DNA from: Candidatus Ideonella esbjergensis
Lineage (GTDB): Bacteria; Pseudomonadota; Gammaproteobacteria; Burkholderiales; Burkholderiaceae_C
Assembly: GCA_016710065.1 (NCBI GenBank)
Contig: JADJLP010000002.1
Location: 186,001 to 250,000, forward strand
Direction: 5' to 3'
Length of the DNA: 64,000 bases
Part shown: positions 6,642-15,755 of the stretch, piece after piece
How the letters are laid out: every line of letters starts with the position of its first letter
Position numbering within the stretch: position 1 is the stretch's first letter
The notes under the pieces: model-generated
Database searches by the model: none
What the model saw: the letters and a program-made list of their open reading frames with translations, nothing else
Told to the model about the DNA's origin: nothing
Translations under genes and position numbers: made by a program

Positions 6642-9600
6642 CTAAGGCCCTGCCGACAGCAGCCCACCAGCGCGCAGACGGGCCCCCAGGGCCTGCAGGG
6701 CGCGATGCGCCGGGTGGCGCTGCAGAAAGCTCTCGCTGAAGGCCGGCGGCACCTGGTGCTCGGCCAGCCATTGCAGGTCGGCCAGGCCTCTGGCGGTGGT
6801 GTTTCGGGCCGCCTGTTCCTGGCCTTGCTGCAGTTGCCGGCGGGCCCACAGCAGCGCAGTCCAAGGGGACGTGGCCAAGGGCGGCGGCGTGGCGTGCGGG
6901 GGCGGGCACAGCGGGGCCGATGTGGCCAGGGCTTGCAGGGGCTCGGCCAGCAGTTGCAGGCCGGCCTGGGTCAGGCGCTGCAGCAGGGCAACGACATGGC
7001 CGGGGGGCCAGGGTGGTGGCTCGTGCAGGGTGGCCCACAGCGCCCACTCTGCGGCCAGGGCCAGGTCGCCAGTGGCCAGGGCCTCGGCGGGCCAGTCCAG
7101 CGGGCCGGGCTGGCCGGTGGTGAGGGCCGCTTGCACGCGCAGCAGGCCCAGTTGCAGGCGCTCGCGCTGGCGCAGCTTTAGTGCTGCGGCCTGCTCAGTC
7201 GAAGGCATCTGCTGCAGTGCCAGGTCGGCGCGGCCCAGGCTGAGGTACAGACCGGCCAGAGTGCGCTGCGCGCTGGGGAACTGGCCTTGCGGGGCCAGGC
7301 GCAGCTCGAACTCCTGGCCCACGGCCAGCGCCTCGTCAAAGTGGCCGGCCCAGCGCAAGGTGTCCACCAGGTTGCGCAAGATAACCAGCAGGTCCATGGG
7401 CGCGATGGAGGTGTGGGTGGCGGCCTCGCGGGCCCGGCGCGCGTCGGCCAAGGCCGGCTCCACCTGGCCCTGGCGCAGCCACTGCAGAGCCTGGGCCGAG
7501 CACAGCACCGTCCAGGTGGCCTGGTCGTTGTGCTGGGCCAGCAGCGGCAGGGTGCGCTCCACTTCGCGCTGCGCCAGCCGGGGCTGGCCGCGCAAGCCCA
7601 GCACCATGGCTTTGGTGGCGGCCAGGGCGGTGGCCAGGCGCTCGTTGCCCGCCTCGCGTTGCAGGCGCTCACCCACGGCCAGGTGCTGCAGGGCTTCGTC
7701 GAAATCGCCATCGGCGGTGGCACGGTTGGCGCTGGCGAAGCGGCACTCCGCCTCCAGGCGGGTGTCGCCCAGCGCGATGGCGTCGGCCAGCATGCTGCCC
7801 ACCTCGCTCAGGCCGGCGTCCACGTCGCCCTGTGCGGCCCGCAGCACCGCGCGCACAAACTGCAGGCGCAGGGCCTGGGCGTCGGTGCGGGCCAGTGGTT
7901 CCAACTGGCGCAGGCACTCGGCGGTTTGTGCGGCGGTGCCGATCTCGCTCATGGCCTCGGCGTTGTCGAACCAGTGCGCAAAGGCCTGGTCGGGCAAGCC
8001 CTGGGCCAGCGTGATCTGCGCGGCCTGGGCGTGGAAATCGAAGGTCTCTTCGGCGCGGGCTGCGTGCCAGGCCAGCATGGCGGCGTTCAGCAGATGCGGC
8101 ACGGCGGCAGCGTCGCGCCCGGCCGCACGCCAGTGGGCGGCCAGGCGGCCGGGCTCGTGCAGGCGGGGCTCGAGCCAGGTGGCCACGCGCTCGTGCAGCA
8201 CCTTGGCGATGGCCGTGGGCAGCTGCGCCTGGGCCACCTCCGCGAACACGTCGTGGCTGGCGCCCTGGGGGCCGAACATGCCGCGCTGTTCCAGTTGGCC
8301 CCAGGCTTCGGCCAGCGCCAGGGCGTGGCGGCCGGTGACAGATTCGGCCAGCTCCACACCAAAATCCTGCCCCGCCACGGCGGCCACCTGCAGCAGGTGG
8401 CGCGCGTCGGCCGGCAGCTGGGCCAGGCGCTCGGCCACCAGCTCGCGCACCTGGCGCGGCACGGCCAGGTGCTGCGGCTGCAGCGGCAACTGGTTGTGCG
8501 CCATGTGGCGCAGCGATTCCAGCAGGTGCAGTGGGTTCCCGCCCACGCGGCGCAGCAGGGCCTGGGCCAAAGTGGCGCTGTCTGCGGCGTCGGCGGACTG
8601 GCCTTGCGCGACGAGGTCGTCCAGCAAAGGGCTGAGCAGGCAGGTGATGGCCGCTTCGTCCAGCGGCGGCAGGGTCACGGTTTGCACATCGCCCAGGCGC
8701 TGCAGGGCCTGCAGGCGCCGCTCGCCGTGCGGCCCGGCGTGCAGGCGTGCGGCCAGGCCCAGCCGCAGCGGGCTGGTGCTGGCGTCGGCCAGCCAGGGTG
8801 TGAGCAGGGCCACGCTGGCTTCGTCGGCAAACTGCCAGTCGTCCAGCAGCAGGGCCAGGCCGCTGGCGCCGGCGTCGGCAAGCCAGGTGTGCAGAGGCGG
8901 CGCCAGCGAGCGCGGCAGCTGGCGTTGGGGTGTCTGGCCGGCGCCGAGTTGCAACTGCAGGCCTTGCTGCAGCGCCTGGCTGGCGGGCGTGTCGCGCAGG
9001 GCGGGCAGAGCGCCATTCACCTGTTCCACCAGCCGTGCCATCAGTGCGAGGGGCACGGCCTCGTCACCAGGCCGGGCCCGCACCAACTGGGCGCCGGGCC
9101 AGTGCACGGCCAGGTGTTCGAGCAAGCGCGTCTTGCCCTGGCCGGGCTCGCCCAGCAAAGCGAAGTGCAGATGGCTTTGCCAGGCTTGTTGCAACTGCGC
9201 CAGTGCCTGGTCGCGGCCCAGCACTTGGGGAGGGCGCCGCAGCGACACGGGCATGGCTTTCGGCTGGCCGAAGCCCAAGCCCGCGCTCTGGGCGGCTTCG
9301 ATGGCCTGCAGCAGGCTCAGCGTCTCGGCCGAGGGCCGGGCCCCGACCTCGTTCTTCAGCACCTGCTCGCAGGCATCGAAGGCCAGCAGCGCAGCCGCAC
9401 GGTCGCCGCCCAGGTAGTGCAGGCGCATGACGCGGCGATGGGCAGCTTCCGAGAGTGGCGCCAGCCGCAGCAGGGCCTGGGCGGGGGGCAGGGCGGCCTC
9501 AAACTGGCCGGCCTGCTCGCGTTGGTCGGCCTCGGTTTGCAGGGCTTGCAGGTGGGCAGCGCGGCGTTGCTCACGCTGGTGCAGCAGCCAGGCGGCGTAG

Positions 9601-9926
9601 TCGCCGCCCAGGTCCAGGGTGACGTCGGCCAGCAGGGTGTGGGCCTGGGCCAGGTCATGGACCACGCCGGGCGCCAATTGCAAGGTGTGCTGGCCGCAGA
9701 CCAGGTCGGCGCCGAGTTGCTTGCGCAGCTGGAACAGGCGCTGGCGCAGCGTGTTGCGTGCCGCTTCGGGCAGGCTCTCTGGCCACAACAGGGCGACCAG
9801 CTGGGCCCGCGGCGTAGGCCCTTCCAGCGCCAGCCAGGCCAGCAGGGCGGCGTCGCGCGGGCCCAGGGGCACGGCCAGACCATCGGCCCTCAGGGCCAGA
9901 GCGACGGTGCTGAGCTGCAATTGCAT
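6642..9926 (-). CDS. Large BTAD/AAA-ATPase transcriptional regulator
   Basis: 1094 residues. The N-terminus (about 1-85) resembles a winged-helix domain, with LLAWLALEGPTPRAQLVALL and NTLRQRLFQLRKQLG. A bacterial transcriptional activation domain follows (about 90-215; helical repeats ending VLKNEVGARPSAETLSLLQ). An AAA/STAND NTPase follows, with a P-loop GEPGQGKT at 259-266 and a Walker B ALLLDDWQ near 357-364. The C-terminal half (from about 560) is a long Ala/Leu-rich helical-repeat (TPR-like) region. This architecture is that of AfsR/MalT-like signal-responsive activators. It lies 58 bp downstream of a giant lipoprotein gene on the same strand, so they may be co-expressed. Its target is unknown. 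Confidence 0.8.
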   Translation of the reverse strand: MQLQLSTVALALRADGLAVPLGPRDAALLAWLALEGPTPRAQLVALLWPESLPEAARNTLRQRLFQLRKQLGADLVCGQHTLQLAPGVVHDLAQAHTLLADVTLDLGGDYAAWLLHQREQRRAAHLQALQTEADQREQAGQFEAALPPAQALLRLAPLSEAAHRRVMRLHYLGGDRAAALLAFDACEQVLKNEVGARPSAETLSLLQAIEAAQSAGLGFGQPKAMPVSLRRPPQVLGRDQALAQLQQAWQSHLHFALLGEPGQGKTRLLEHLAVHWPGAQLVRARPGDEAVPLALMARLVEQVNGALPALRDTPASQALQQGLQLQLGAGQTPQRQLPRSLAPPLHTWLADAGASGLALLLDDWQFADEASVALLTPWLADASTSPLRLGLAARLHAGPHGERRLQALQRLGDVQTVTLPPLDEAAITCLLSPLLDDLVAQGQSADAADSATLAQALLRRVGGNPLHLLESLRHMAHNQLPLQPQHLAVPRQVRELVAERLAQLPADARHLLQVAAVAGQDFGVELAESVTGRHALALAEAWGQLEQRGMFGPQGASHDVFAEVAQAQLPTAIAKVLHERVATWLEPRLHEPGRLAAHWRAAGRDAAAVPHLLNAAMLAWHAARAEETFDFHAQAAQITLAQGLPDQAFAHWFDNAEAMSEIGTAAQTAECLRQLEPLARTDAQALRLQFVRAVLRAAQGDVDAGLSEVGSMLADAIALGDTRLEAECRFASANRATADGDFDEALQHLAVGERLQREAGNERLATALAATKAMVLGLRGQPRLAQREVERTLPLLAQHNDQATWTVLCSAQALQWLRQGQVEPALADARRAREAATHTSIAPMDLLVILRNLVDTLRWAGHFDEALAVGQEFELRLAPQGQFPSAQRTLAGLYLSLGRADLALQQMPSTEQAAALKLRQRERLQLGLLRVQAALTTGQPGPLDWPAEALATGDLALAAEWALWATLHEPPPWPPGHVVALLQRLTQAGLQLLAEPLQALATSAPLCPPPHATPPPLATSPWTALLWARRQLQQGQEQAARNTTARGLADLQWLAEHQVPPAFSESFLQRHPAHRALQALGARLRAGGLLSAGP

Positions 9927-9984
9927 GCCAACCAGTATCTATCTCTGTCGCCAGGCCGGCAGCCCGCACCGGTTTGGCAGGGGT

Positions 9985-12900
9985 TCAGGGGCGCATCACC
10001 ACCACCGGCTGGCTGGCCGAAGAGGCACCCGTGCCCAGGGCCCCGTAGCTGCCATCGCCCCAGGCCTGCACGCGGCCGGCAATGTCGATCAACAGGCCGT
10101 GCTGGTCGCCCAGCGAGAGCTGCGCAAAGCCGCCACCAGTGGTGAGCTGGGTGGGCGAGGCCTTGATGCTGCCGTTGTGCCAGCCCCAGACCCACACATT
10201 GCCGTTCACCAGCGCCGCAGCATTGACCTGCCCAACGCTGAACTGCCCGACGCTGACGGCGCCGCCCACATAGTCCAGAGTGGTGCGGGTATTGGTGGTT
10301 CCGTTGCCCAACTGGCCCTCGACGTTGCGGCCCAGGCCCTGCACCGCGCCGCCGCTCCAGCGCACCAGCGTGAAGTCGCGGCCCATCTCGATCTTGTTGA
10401 CATGGTTGCCATTGGGGCCGAAGGTGGCGGTCACATCCAGCGCAGCGACCGCCGTACCTGCCCGCGTCTCGGCGGCGCCCGCACCCAGCGAGTTGTTGCG
10501 CTGGGCGCCCCAGGCAAACACGCGGCCGTCAGAGTAGGACACCAGCAGCCCGCCTTCGGCATTGGCCGCCGCGTCGGGCATGGCCATGGCCACCACCGTG
10601 CCGCTGGGCAGGCCAGGCACGGCTTTGGCCACGCCGCCATTGGGCGTCAGGCCCGCTCCCGTGGCCCCGCCAAAGTTATACGTGCTCATCAGGCCCACCA
10701 TCTGCACCGGGCTGCCATCGCAGGGCGCCATGGCCAGGGCCGCGTTGCCGGCGGCAATCTGGCAGATGCCGGTGATGGGCGGCGGGTCGGCCCAGTCGCC
10801 GCCATCCAGCACTTTGACGGGCAGGTTGCGGGTGGTGGTGGTCTGGTCGCCGAGTTGTCCCACCTCGTTGCGGCCCCAGGCCGAGACCGTGCCGTCGGTG
10901 TGCAGGGCGTAGGCGTTGCCGGTCTCGCTCACCACCACGACACTCTGCACGTTAAAGAGCCCCTGCACCCGCACCGGTGCGCTGGCCCAGGGGCTGCTGG
11001 CCTTGTAGCCGCCGGTGGTGGGGTCCACCAGGTAGCCCCAGGCCCAGACGTCGCCCAGGGTGTCCACCGCGTAGGAGCTGCCGAAGCCGGCCGTCACAGC
11101 CGTGGCCACGAGCGGGGTGGCGGCGGCTGTCACCGTGACTGTGGCATCGCTGCTGATGACCAGGCCCGCACCGTTGAAGACGATGACACCGTAGCTGGCC
11201 CCGCTGTCGTCCACGTTCAAGGCCGGGGTGGTGTAGCTGGCACCGGTGGAGCCCGCTATGGCCAGGTGGTTGCGTGTCCACTGGTAGCGCAAACTGCCGC
11301 CCGTGGCTGCCACACTGAAGCTGGCGGTGTTGCCGGCGGTGACGCTGGCCGACACCGGCTGGGTGCTGATGGCGGGTGCGCCCACCACGGTCAGCGAGGC
11401 GGCGGTGCTGGTGAGGCTGCCCAACGCATTGCTGACGGTGACGCTGTAGCTGGCGGCGTCGTTGCTGCTCACGCCGTTCAGTTGCAGCACGGCGTCGGTG
11501 GCGCTGGGCATGGCCGTGCCGTCCTTCAGCCACTGGTAGGTCAAGGGCCCGGTGCCCGAGGCGGCCACGGCAAAGGTGGCGATGCCACCGGGCAACTGCA
11601 CCTGGGCCGAGGGCTGGGTGCTGATGCTCACGGCGGTGGGCGCGGCTTCGGCCAGCACGGTGAGCTGGGCGGCGGCGCTGGTGGCGCTGCCGGCGCTGTT
11701 GCTCACCACCACGCTGTAGCTGCTGCCGTTGTCGCCAGCGGCGGCGGTGAAGCTGTGGAAGGCGGCGGTGGCGCCAGCCACGGGCTGGCCATTCTTCAGC
11801 CACTGGTAGCCCAGCGGGCCGGTGCCGGCGGCGCCGACGGCGAAGGTGACGGTGTTGCCACTGCCCACCTGCACGGCAGCGGGGGCGGTGACCACACTGG
11901 GGGCCACCGCAGGCGCCACGCCCGCGCTGACCTGCAGCGTGGCGTCGGCACTGATGACCGTGCCCACCGCATTGCTGACCTGCACTGAGTAAACACTGGC
12001 GTCGCTGTTGCCTACACCGCTCAGCTTGAGCAGCGGCGCGTTGGCACCACTGATGGGCTGGCCGTTGCGGCGCCACTGGTAACTCAGCGCCTCGGTGCCG
12101 CGCGCCACCACGGCGAACACCGCTTCGCTGCCGGCCACCACGCTGATCGAGGCGGGTTGGGTGAGCAGGCTGGGGGCCACGTCCTGATCGCTCACCGACA
12201 CGGTCACCGGCACGCTGGCCACCTCGCCGGCCAGGTTGCTGGCCACAGCCCGCAGTTGCAGGCCGTTGTCGGCCGGGACCAGCGCGGCGGTGCTGTAGTT
12301 GGCACTGGTGGCACCGGTGCCGCTGGCCACATCGGCCCAGGCGGCCGACGAGTTGGCGGGCCGGCTCTGCCAGCGCAGCGTGGGCGCGGGCGTGCCGGCC
12401 ACCTGCACGCTGAGGCTGGCCGTCTGCCCCGTGCGCACCAGCACCGCGCGCGGCTGCTGCACAAAGCTGGCGGCGGCCACGCCTTGAATGACAGGCAGGC
12501 GCGCGGCGAGGCCGTCGGTGCAGGTCTCTGCCACGCTGGCCTGGCGCGGCACTGTGCACAGCCGGGCACGGAACAGCGCGTTGTGGTCGGCGTTGACCAC
12601 GCTGGGCAAGGTGAGGGTGTCGGCGGTGTCGCTCACCGGAACAAGGCTGGTGCGCACGCGGGTCCAACTGGCACCCTCATTGTTCGAGCGCCACCATTCG
12701 ATGCGCTGTTCGCCCACCGGCGTGGGCCAGGCGCTGGTGGCAAAGCTGGCCGAGGCGCCGGCCGCCACCGTCACGTCGGCAGGGTGGGTGATGAAGCCCT
12801 GGGGCAGGTAGTCCACCTTGTACTGCACGGTGTTCCAGACCCAGCCCTTGTCATCGAGGAGGTCGGTGTTGAAGAAGGTGTCGTGCACCAATTCATAGCC

Positions 12901-13998
12901 CGGCGCGACCTTCCAGGTGCCGATGAGGTTGCCGCCACCCATGTCCACCGGCGTGCTGCAACTGGCCCAGGCGTTGAACGACACCGCCACCGTGGGCGTG
13001 GCGCCGGTGTTGTTGGCGGCGCGCAGCGCTTCAAACACGCTGCGCTGGTAGGGCGCGTTGGCCATGTTCAGGTCAAAGGCGAAGTCCAGCGTGGGGTAGC
13101 TGTGGCCGTTGACCGTGGTGGTTCCGCTGGTGGCCGTGGTTTGGGCAAAGGCAGGCTCCTGGGCATAGCCCGTGCCCAGGGTGCCGCCGTTGGTATCCTC
13201 GGCGCGTGCCGATTTGGGAAACCTGGCCTGGCCGTTCAGGCTGATGCTGGCGCAGCTCGCCGGCAGCCCGACGATGTGGGCGGCGTAGTGCAGGTTCTGC
13301 GTGCGGGTGGTGATCTCGCCGTACAGACGCCGGTGCTGGTTGTTGGGGAAGGTGGTGCTGGGAATGGTGAAGGTCTCGGGCCCGACACCATCGAAGCTGG
13401 CGGCGATGTCGATCAGGAAGGGCGCTGGTGGTGCATTGAGTGTGGCCAGGGGCATCTGCACCAGGCGCACCACCTTGTAGAACGAGAAGCCGTCTATGGC
13501 CACCACGGCCGCGCCGCCTTCCACCTTGTCCACGGGCATCAGCTCCCAGTGGCCCTGGCCGGGCTCGGTGCGCAGCACCGCCAGGCTGCCCGGGCCGGTG
13601 GCGGTGGCAGCGTTCAGCGGTATGCGCAACTCCACCGGCTCGGCAAAGCGGGTGCCATGCGGGGTGAGCGCATAGGTGGGGCTGAGGTCCACCGACTGCG
13701 ACGGGTCGGCTGCCACGCCCAGCAGCGCGGTGTTCATGCCGGTGGTGTCCTTGGCCACATGCAGGGTCAGCGTTTCGCTGAGCGCACCCGCCGGCACGCT
13801 CAACTTCACGCCGTCGGCGTGTGCCAGCTGCCCACCACTGCTGCCCACCGTGGCGGTGTCGGTGGGCTCGTTGGCCGCAGGCGGCGGTGGGGTGTCGCCG
13901 CCGCCGCAGCCCGTCAGGCTGAGCGCCAGGGCCAACAGCAACACGCTGGCGAACACCGAGACCAACAGGCCCGCGGCAGACTGAAATCTGGAATACAT
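9985..13998 (-). CDS. Giant lipoprotein with Ig-like and RCC1-like repeats
   Basis: 1337 residues. The signal peptide ends in a lipobox with Cys31 (LSLTGC) and a Gly/Pro/Asp linker. A ZU5-like segment (about 50-110: GGQLAHADGVKLSVPAGALS) follows, then a domain to about 430. Next come about six immunoglobulin-like repeats (roughly 430-980), each built around a Q/T-P...V..G....F.V.A.G..PL.YQW.KNG.P..GA pattern. From about 990 to the end there are RCC1-like blade repeats such as VSAWGRNEVGQLGD, VFAWGAQRNNSLG and VWVWGWHNGSIKASPTQL. Such proteins are typically surface-exposed and may mediate adhesion or recognition; no enzyme domain is seen. The neighbouring BTAD-AAA gene may regulate it. Confidence 0.8.
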   Translation of the reverse strand: MYSRFQSAAGLLVSVFASVLLLALALSLTGCGGGDTPPPPAANEPTDTATVGSSGGQLAHADGVKLSVPAGALSETLTLHVAKDTTGMNTALLGVAADPSQSVDLSPTYALTPHGTRFAEPVELRIPLNAATATGPGSLAVLRTEPGQGHWELMPVDKVEGGAAVVAIDGFSFYKVVRLVQMPLATLNAPPAPFLIDIAASFDGVGPETFTIPSTTFPNNQHRRLYGEITTRTQNLHYAAHIVGLPASCASISLNGQARFPKSARAEDTNGGTLGTGYAQEPAFAQTTATSGTTTVNGHSYPTLDFAFDLNMANAPYQRSVFEALRAANNTGATPTVAVSFNAWASCSTPVDMGGGNLIGTWKVAPGYELVHDTFFNTDLLDDKGWVWNTVQYKVDYLPQGFITHPADVTVAAGASASFATSAWPTPVGEQRIEWWRSNNEGASWTRVRTSLVPVSDTADTLTLPSVVNADHNALFRARLCTVPRQASVAETCTDGLAARLPVIQGVAAASFVQQPRAVLVRTGQTASLSVQVAGTPAPTLRWQSRPANSSAAWADVASGTGATSANYSTAALVPADNGLQLRAVASNLAGEVASVPVTVSVSDQDVAPSLLTQPASISVVAGSEAVFAVVARGTEALSYQWRRNGQPISGANAPLLKLSGVGNSDASVYSVQVSNAVGTVISADATLQVSAGVAPAVAPSVVTAPAAVQVGSGNTVTFAVGAAGTGPLGYQWLKNGQPVAGATAAFHSFTAAAGDNGSSYSVVVSNSAGSATSAAAQLTVLAEAAPTAVSISTQPSAQVQLPGGIATFAVAASGTGPLTYQWLKDGTAMPSATDAVLQLNGVSSNDAASYSVTVSNALGSLTSTAASLTVVGAPAISTQPVSASVTAGNTASFSVAATGGSLRYQWTRNHLAIAGSTGASYTTPALNVDDSGASYGVIVFNGAGLVISSDATVTVTAAATPLVATAVTAGFGSSYAVDTLGDVWAWGYLVDPTTGGYKASSPWASAPVRVQGLFNVQSVVVVSETGNAYALHTDGTVSAWGRNEVGQLGDQTTTTRNLPVKVLDGGDWADPPPITGICQIAAGNAALAMAPCDGSPVQMVGLMSTYNFGGATGAGLTPNGGVAKAVPGLPSGTVVAMAMPDAAANAEGGLLVSYSDGRVFAWGAQRNNSLGAGAAETRAGTAVAALDVTATFGPNGNHVNKIEMGRDFTLVRWSGGAVQGLGRNVEGQLGNGTTNTRTTLDYVGGAVSVGQFSVGQVNAAALVNGNVWVWGWHNGSIKASPTQLTTGGGFAQLSLGDQHGLLIDIAGRVQAWGDGSYGALGTGASSASQPVVVMRP

Positions 13999-14058
13999 GC
14001 GCCCTCTCCTCGCGGTCGACTCTGACCGCCTGGTGAGCTTTGTAGGGCGCCCGGCGTT

Positions 14059-14088
14059 ATGCCGGCGTTAGGCCCCGCGCGCCGGCAT
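14059..14088. repeat. Perfect inverted repeat in the divergent pyk promoter region
   Basis: ATGCCGGCG and CGCCGGCAT form perfect 9-bp arms around a 12-bp spacer, between the start of the giant lipoprotein gene and pyk. It may be an operator for either gene, or a transcript hairpin. Confidence 0.4.
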
Positions 14089-14124
14089 GTAATGCGGTGG
14101 TAACCCGTATCGCACCGGCCTGCG

Positions 14125-14130
14125 GATAAT
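14125..14130 (+). promoter_or_regulatory. Extended -10 box of pyk
   Basis: GATAAT preceded by TGC (extended -10 form) and followed by CGCC, about 60 bp before the pyk start. No good -35 hexamer is seen, as expected for an extended -10 promoter. Confidence 0.35.
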
Positions 14131-14188
14131 CGCCGCATTCCAGAGCGCCCAGCCCGGGCGCCACATGACCCACGCCGGAGACTCCCCC

Positions 14189-15619
14189 ATGCCTCGTGCC
14201 ACCAAGATCGTTGCCACCCTTGGCCCTGCGTCCAGCGACGCCGATGTGCTGGAGCGTTTGCTGCGGGCCGGCGTGGACGTGGTGCGGCTGAACTTCAGCC
14301 ACGGCAAGGCGCAGGACCACATCGACCGCGCGGCCCTGGTGCGCGAATGCGCTGCCCGCGTTGGCAAGCCGGTGGCGCTGATGGCCGACCTGCAGGGCCC
14401 GAAGATCCGTGTGGGCAAGTTTGCCGACGGCAAGGTGATGCTGGTGAACGGCGAACGCTTTGTGCTCGACGCCGCCCGCACCGAGCTGGGCGACATTGGC
14501 GGCGTGGGCCTGGACTACAAGGAGCTGCCGCGCGACGTGAAGCCCGGCGACACCCTGCTGCTGAACGATGGCCTGATCGTGCTGACCGTGGAAGCGGTGC
14601 GTGGCGAGCAGGTGCACACCCTCGTCAAGATCGGTGGCGAGCTCAGCAACAACAAGGGCATCAACAAGCAGGGCGGTGGCCTGACGGCACCGGCGCTGAC
14701 CGCCAAGGACATGGAAGACATCAAGACCGCGATGAGCTTTCAGTGCGACTACCTGGCCGTGAGTTTCCCGAAGAACGCCACCGACATGGAGATGGCCCGC
14801 CAACTGGCCAACGTGGCCGGTGAGCCCTACCGCCACAAGCCCTGCATGATCGCCAAGATCGAGCGCAGCGAGGCCATCCCGCACTTGGAGGCCATCCTCA
14901 AGGCCAGCGATGGCATCATGGTGGCGCGCGGTGATCTGGCGGTGGAAGTGGGCAACGCAACCGTGCCGGCGCTGCAGAAGAAGATGATCCGCATGGCGCG
15001 CGAGATGGACAAGATCGCCATCACCGCCACGCAGATGATGGAGTCGATGATCGTCAACCCTGTGCCCACCCGCGCCGAGGTGAGCGACGTGGCCAATGCC
15101 GTGCTGGACGGCACCGACGCAGTGATGCTCAGCGCTGAGACGGCTGCCGGCAAGTACCCGGTGGAAACCGTGGAGCAGATGGCGCTGATCGCGCTGGAGG
15201 CCGAACGCGCCGAGGACGTGCGCCTGGATGCCAACTTCAGCGACCGCATCTTTGCCCGCATCGACCAGTCCATCGCCATGGGGGCGCTGTTCACCGCCCA
15301 CCACCTGGGCTGCAAGGCCATCATCGCGCTGACAGAATCGGGCTCCACCGCGCTGTGGATGAGCCGGCACAACATCCACGTGCCCATCTTTGGCCTCACC
15401 ACCCAGCGCGCGTCCGAATCGCGCATGGCGCTGTACCGCAATGTGCGCCCGCTGCTGATGCCCAAGCTGACCGACCGCGACCAGGCCCTGGCCGAGGCCG
15501 AGCGCCTGCTGGTGGCGCGCGGCGTGCTGCGCCCCGGCGACAACTACGCCATCACCTGCGGCGAACCCATGGGCTACCCCGGCGGCACCAACATGCTCAA
15601 GGTCTGCCACGTGGCTTGA
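14189..15619 (+). CDS. pyk: Pyruvate kinase
   Basis: 476 residues. It catalyses phosphoenolpyruvate plus ADP to pyruvate plus ATP. The start at 14189 is preferred over an in-frame ATG at 14165 because GGAGA lies 7 bp upstream and the product begins MPRATKIVATLGPASSD, the usual start of the family. Family blocks seen: VRLNFSHG, the MADLQGPKIRVG segment, the active-site MIAKIERSEAI (with catalytic Lys), VARGDLAVEVG, ITATQMMESMI and DAVMLSAETAAGKYP. Length fits bacterial Pyk (about 470-480). A strong hairpin follows the stop, and fba lies next on the same strand with its own probable promoter. Confidence 0.96.
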   Translation: MPRATKIVATLGPASSDADVLERLLRAGVDVVRLNFSHGKAQDHIDRAALVRECAARVGKPVALMADLQGPKIRVGKFADGKVMLVNGERFVLDAARTELGDIGGVGLDYKELPRDVKPGDTLLLNDGLIVLTVEAVRGEQVHTLVKIGGELSNNKGINKQGGGLTAPALTAKDMEDIKTAMSFQCDYLAVSFPKNATDMEMARQLANVAGEPYRHKPCMIAKIERSEAIPHLEAILKASDGIMVARGDLAVEVGNATVPALQKKMIRMAREMDKIAITATQMMESMIVNPVPTRAEVSDVANAVLDGTDAVMLSAETAAGKYPVETVEQMALIALEAERAEDVRLDANFSDRIFARIDQSIAMGALFTAHHLGCKAIIALTESGSTALWMSRHNIHVPIFGLTTQRASESRMALYRNVRPLLMPKLTDRDQALAEAERLLVARGVLRPGDNYAITCGEPMGYPGGTNMLKVCHVA

Positions 15620-15629
15620 TGTCATGGGG

Positions 15630-15659
15630 CACCCGGTGGCGGAATACCGCTACCGGGTG
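15630..15659 (+). terminator. Hairpin after pyk
   Basis: CACCCGGTGGCGG and CCGCTACCGGGTG form a 13-bp stem with one G-T pair around an AATA loop, 10 nt after the pyk stop. The following bases are not T-rich, so this could terminate transcription or protect the 3' end. Confidence 0.55.
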
Positions 15660-15680
15660 TACCTCGCGGTTTCCCGGACC

Positions 15681-15686
15681 TAGAAT
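15681..15686 (+). promoter_or_regulatory. -10-like box upstream of fba
   Basis: TAGAATCGAACG about 70 bp before the fba start matches the local TANAATCG form. No clear -35 hexamer. Confidence 0.3.
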
Positions 15687-15755
15687 CGAACGAGTTACGG
15701 CACGGTTACCAAGACCGGCGCCCGCAGGTTCCATCCACTTACCTCGGAGACTCTC

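Noticed and set aside
7287..10145. Very long open frames antisense to the BTAD-AAA gene (also 9619-11988 and 12157-14025 over the giant lipoprotein, 46222-49038 over the MORN cluster, 14057-15625 over pyk).
   Set aside because: GC-rich codon usage on the coding strand leaves few stops on the other strand. The translations are Gly/His/Arg/Ala-rich without recognisable domains, while the opposite strand has clear family motifs.
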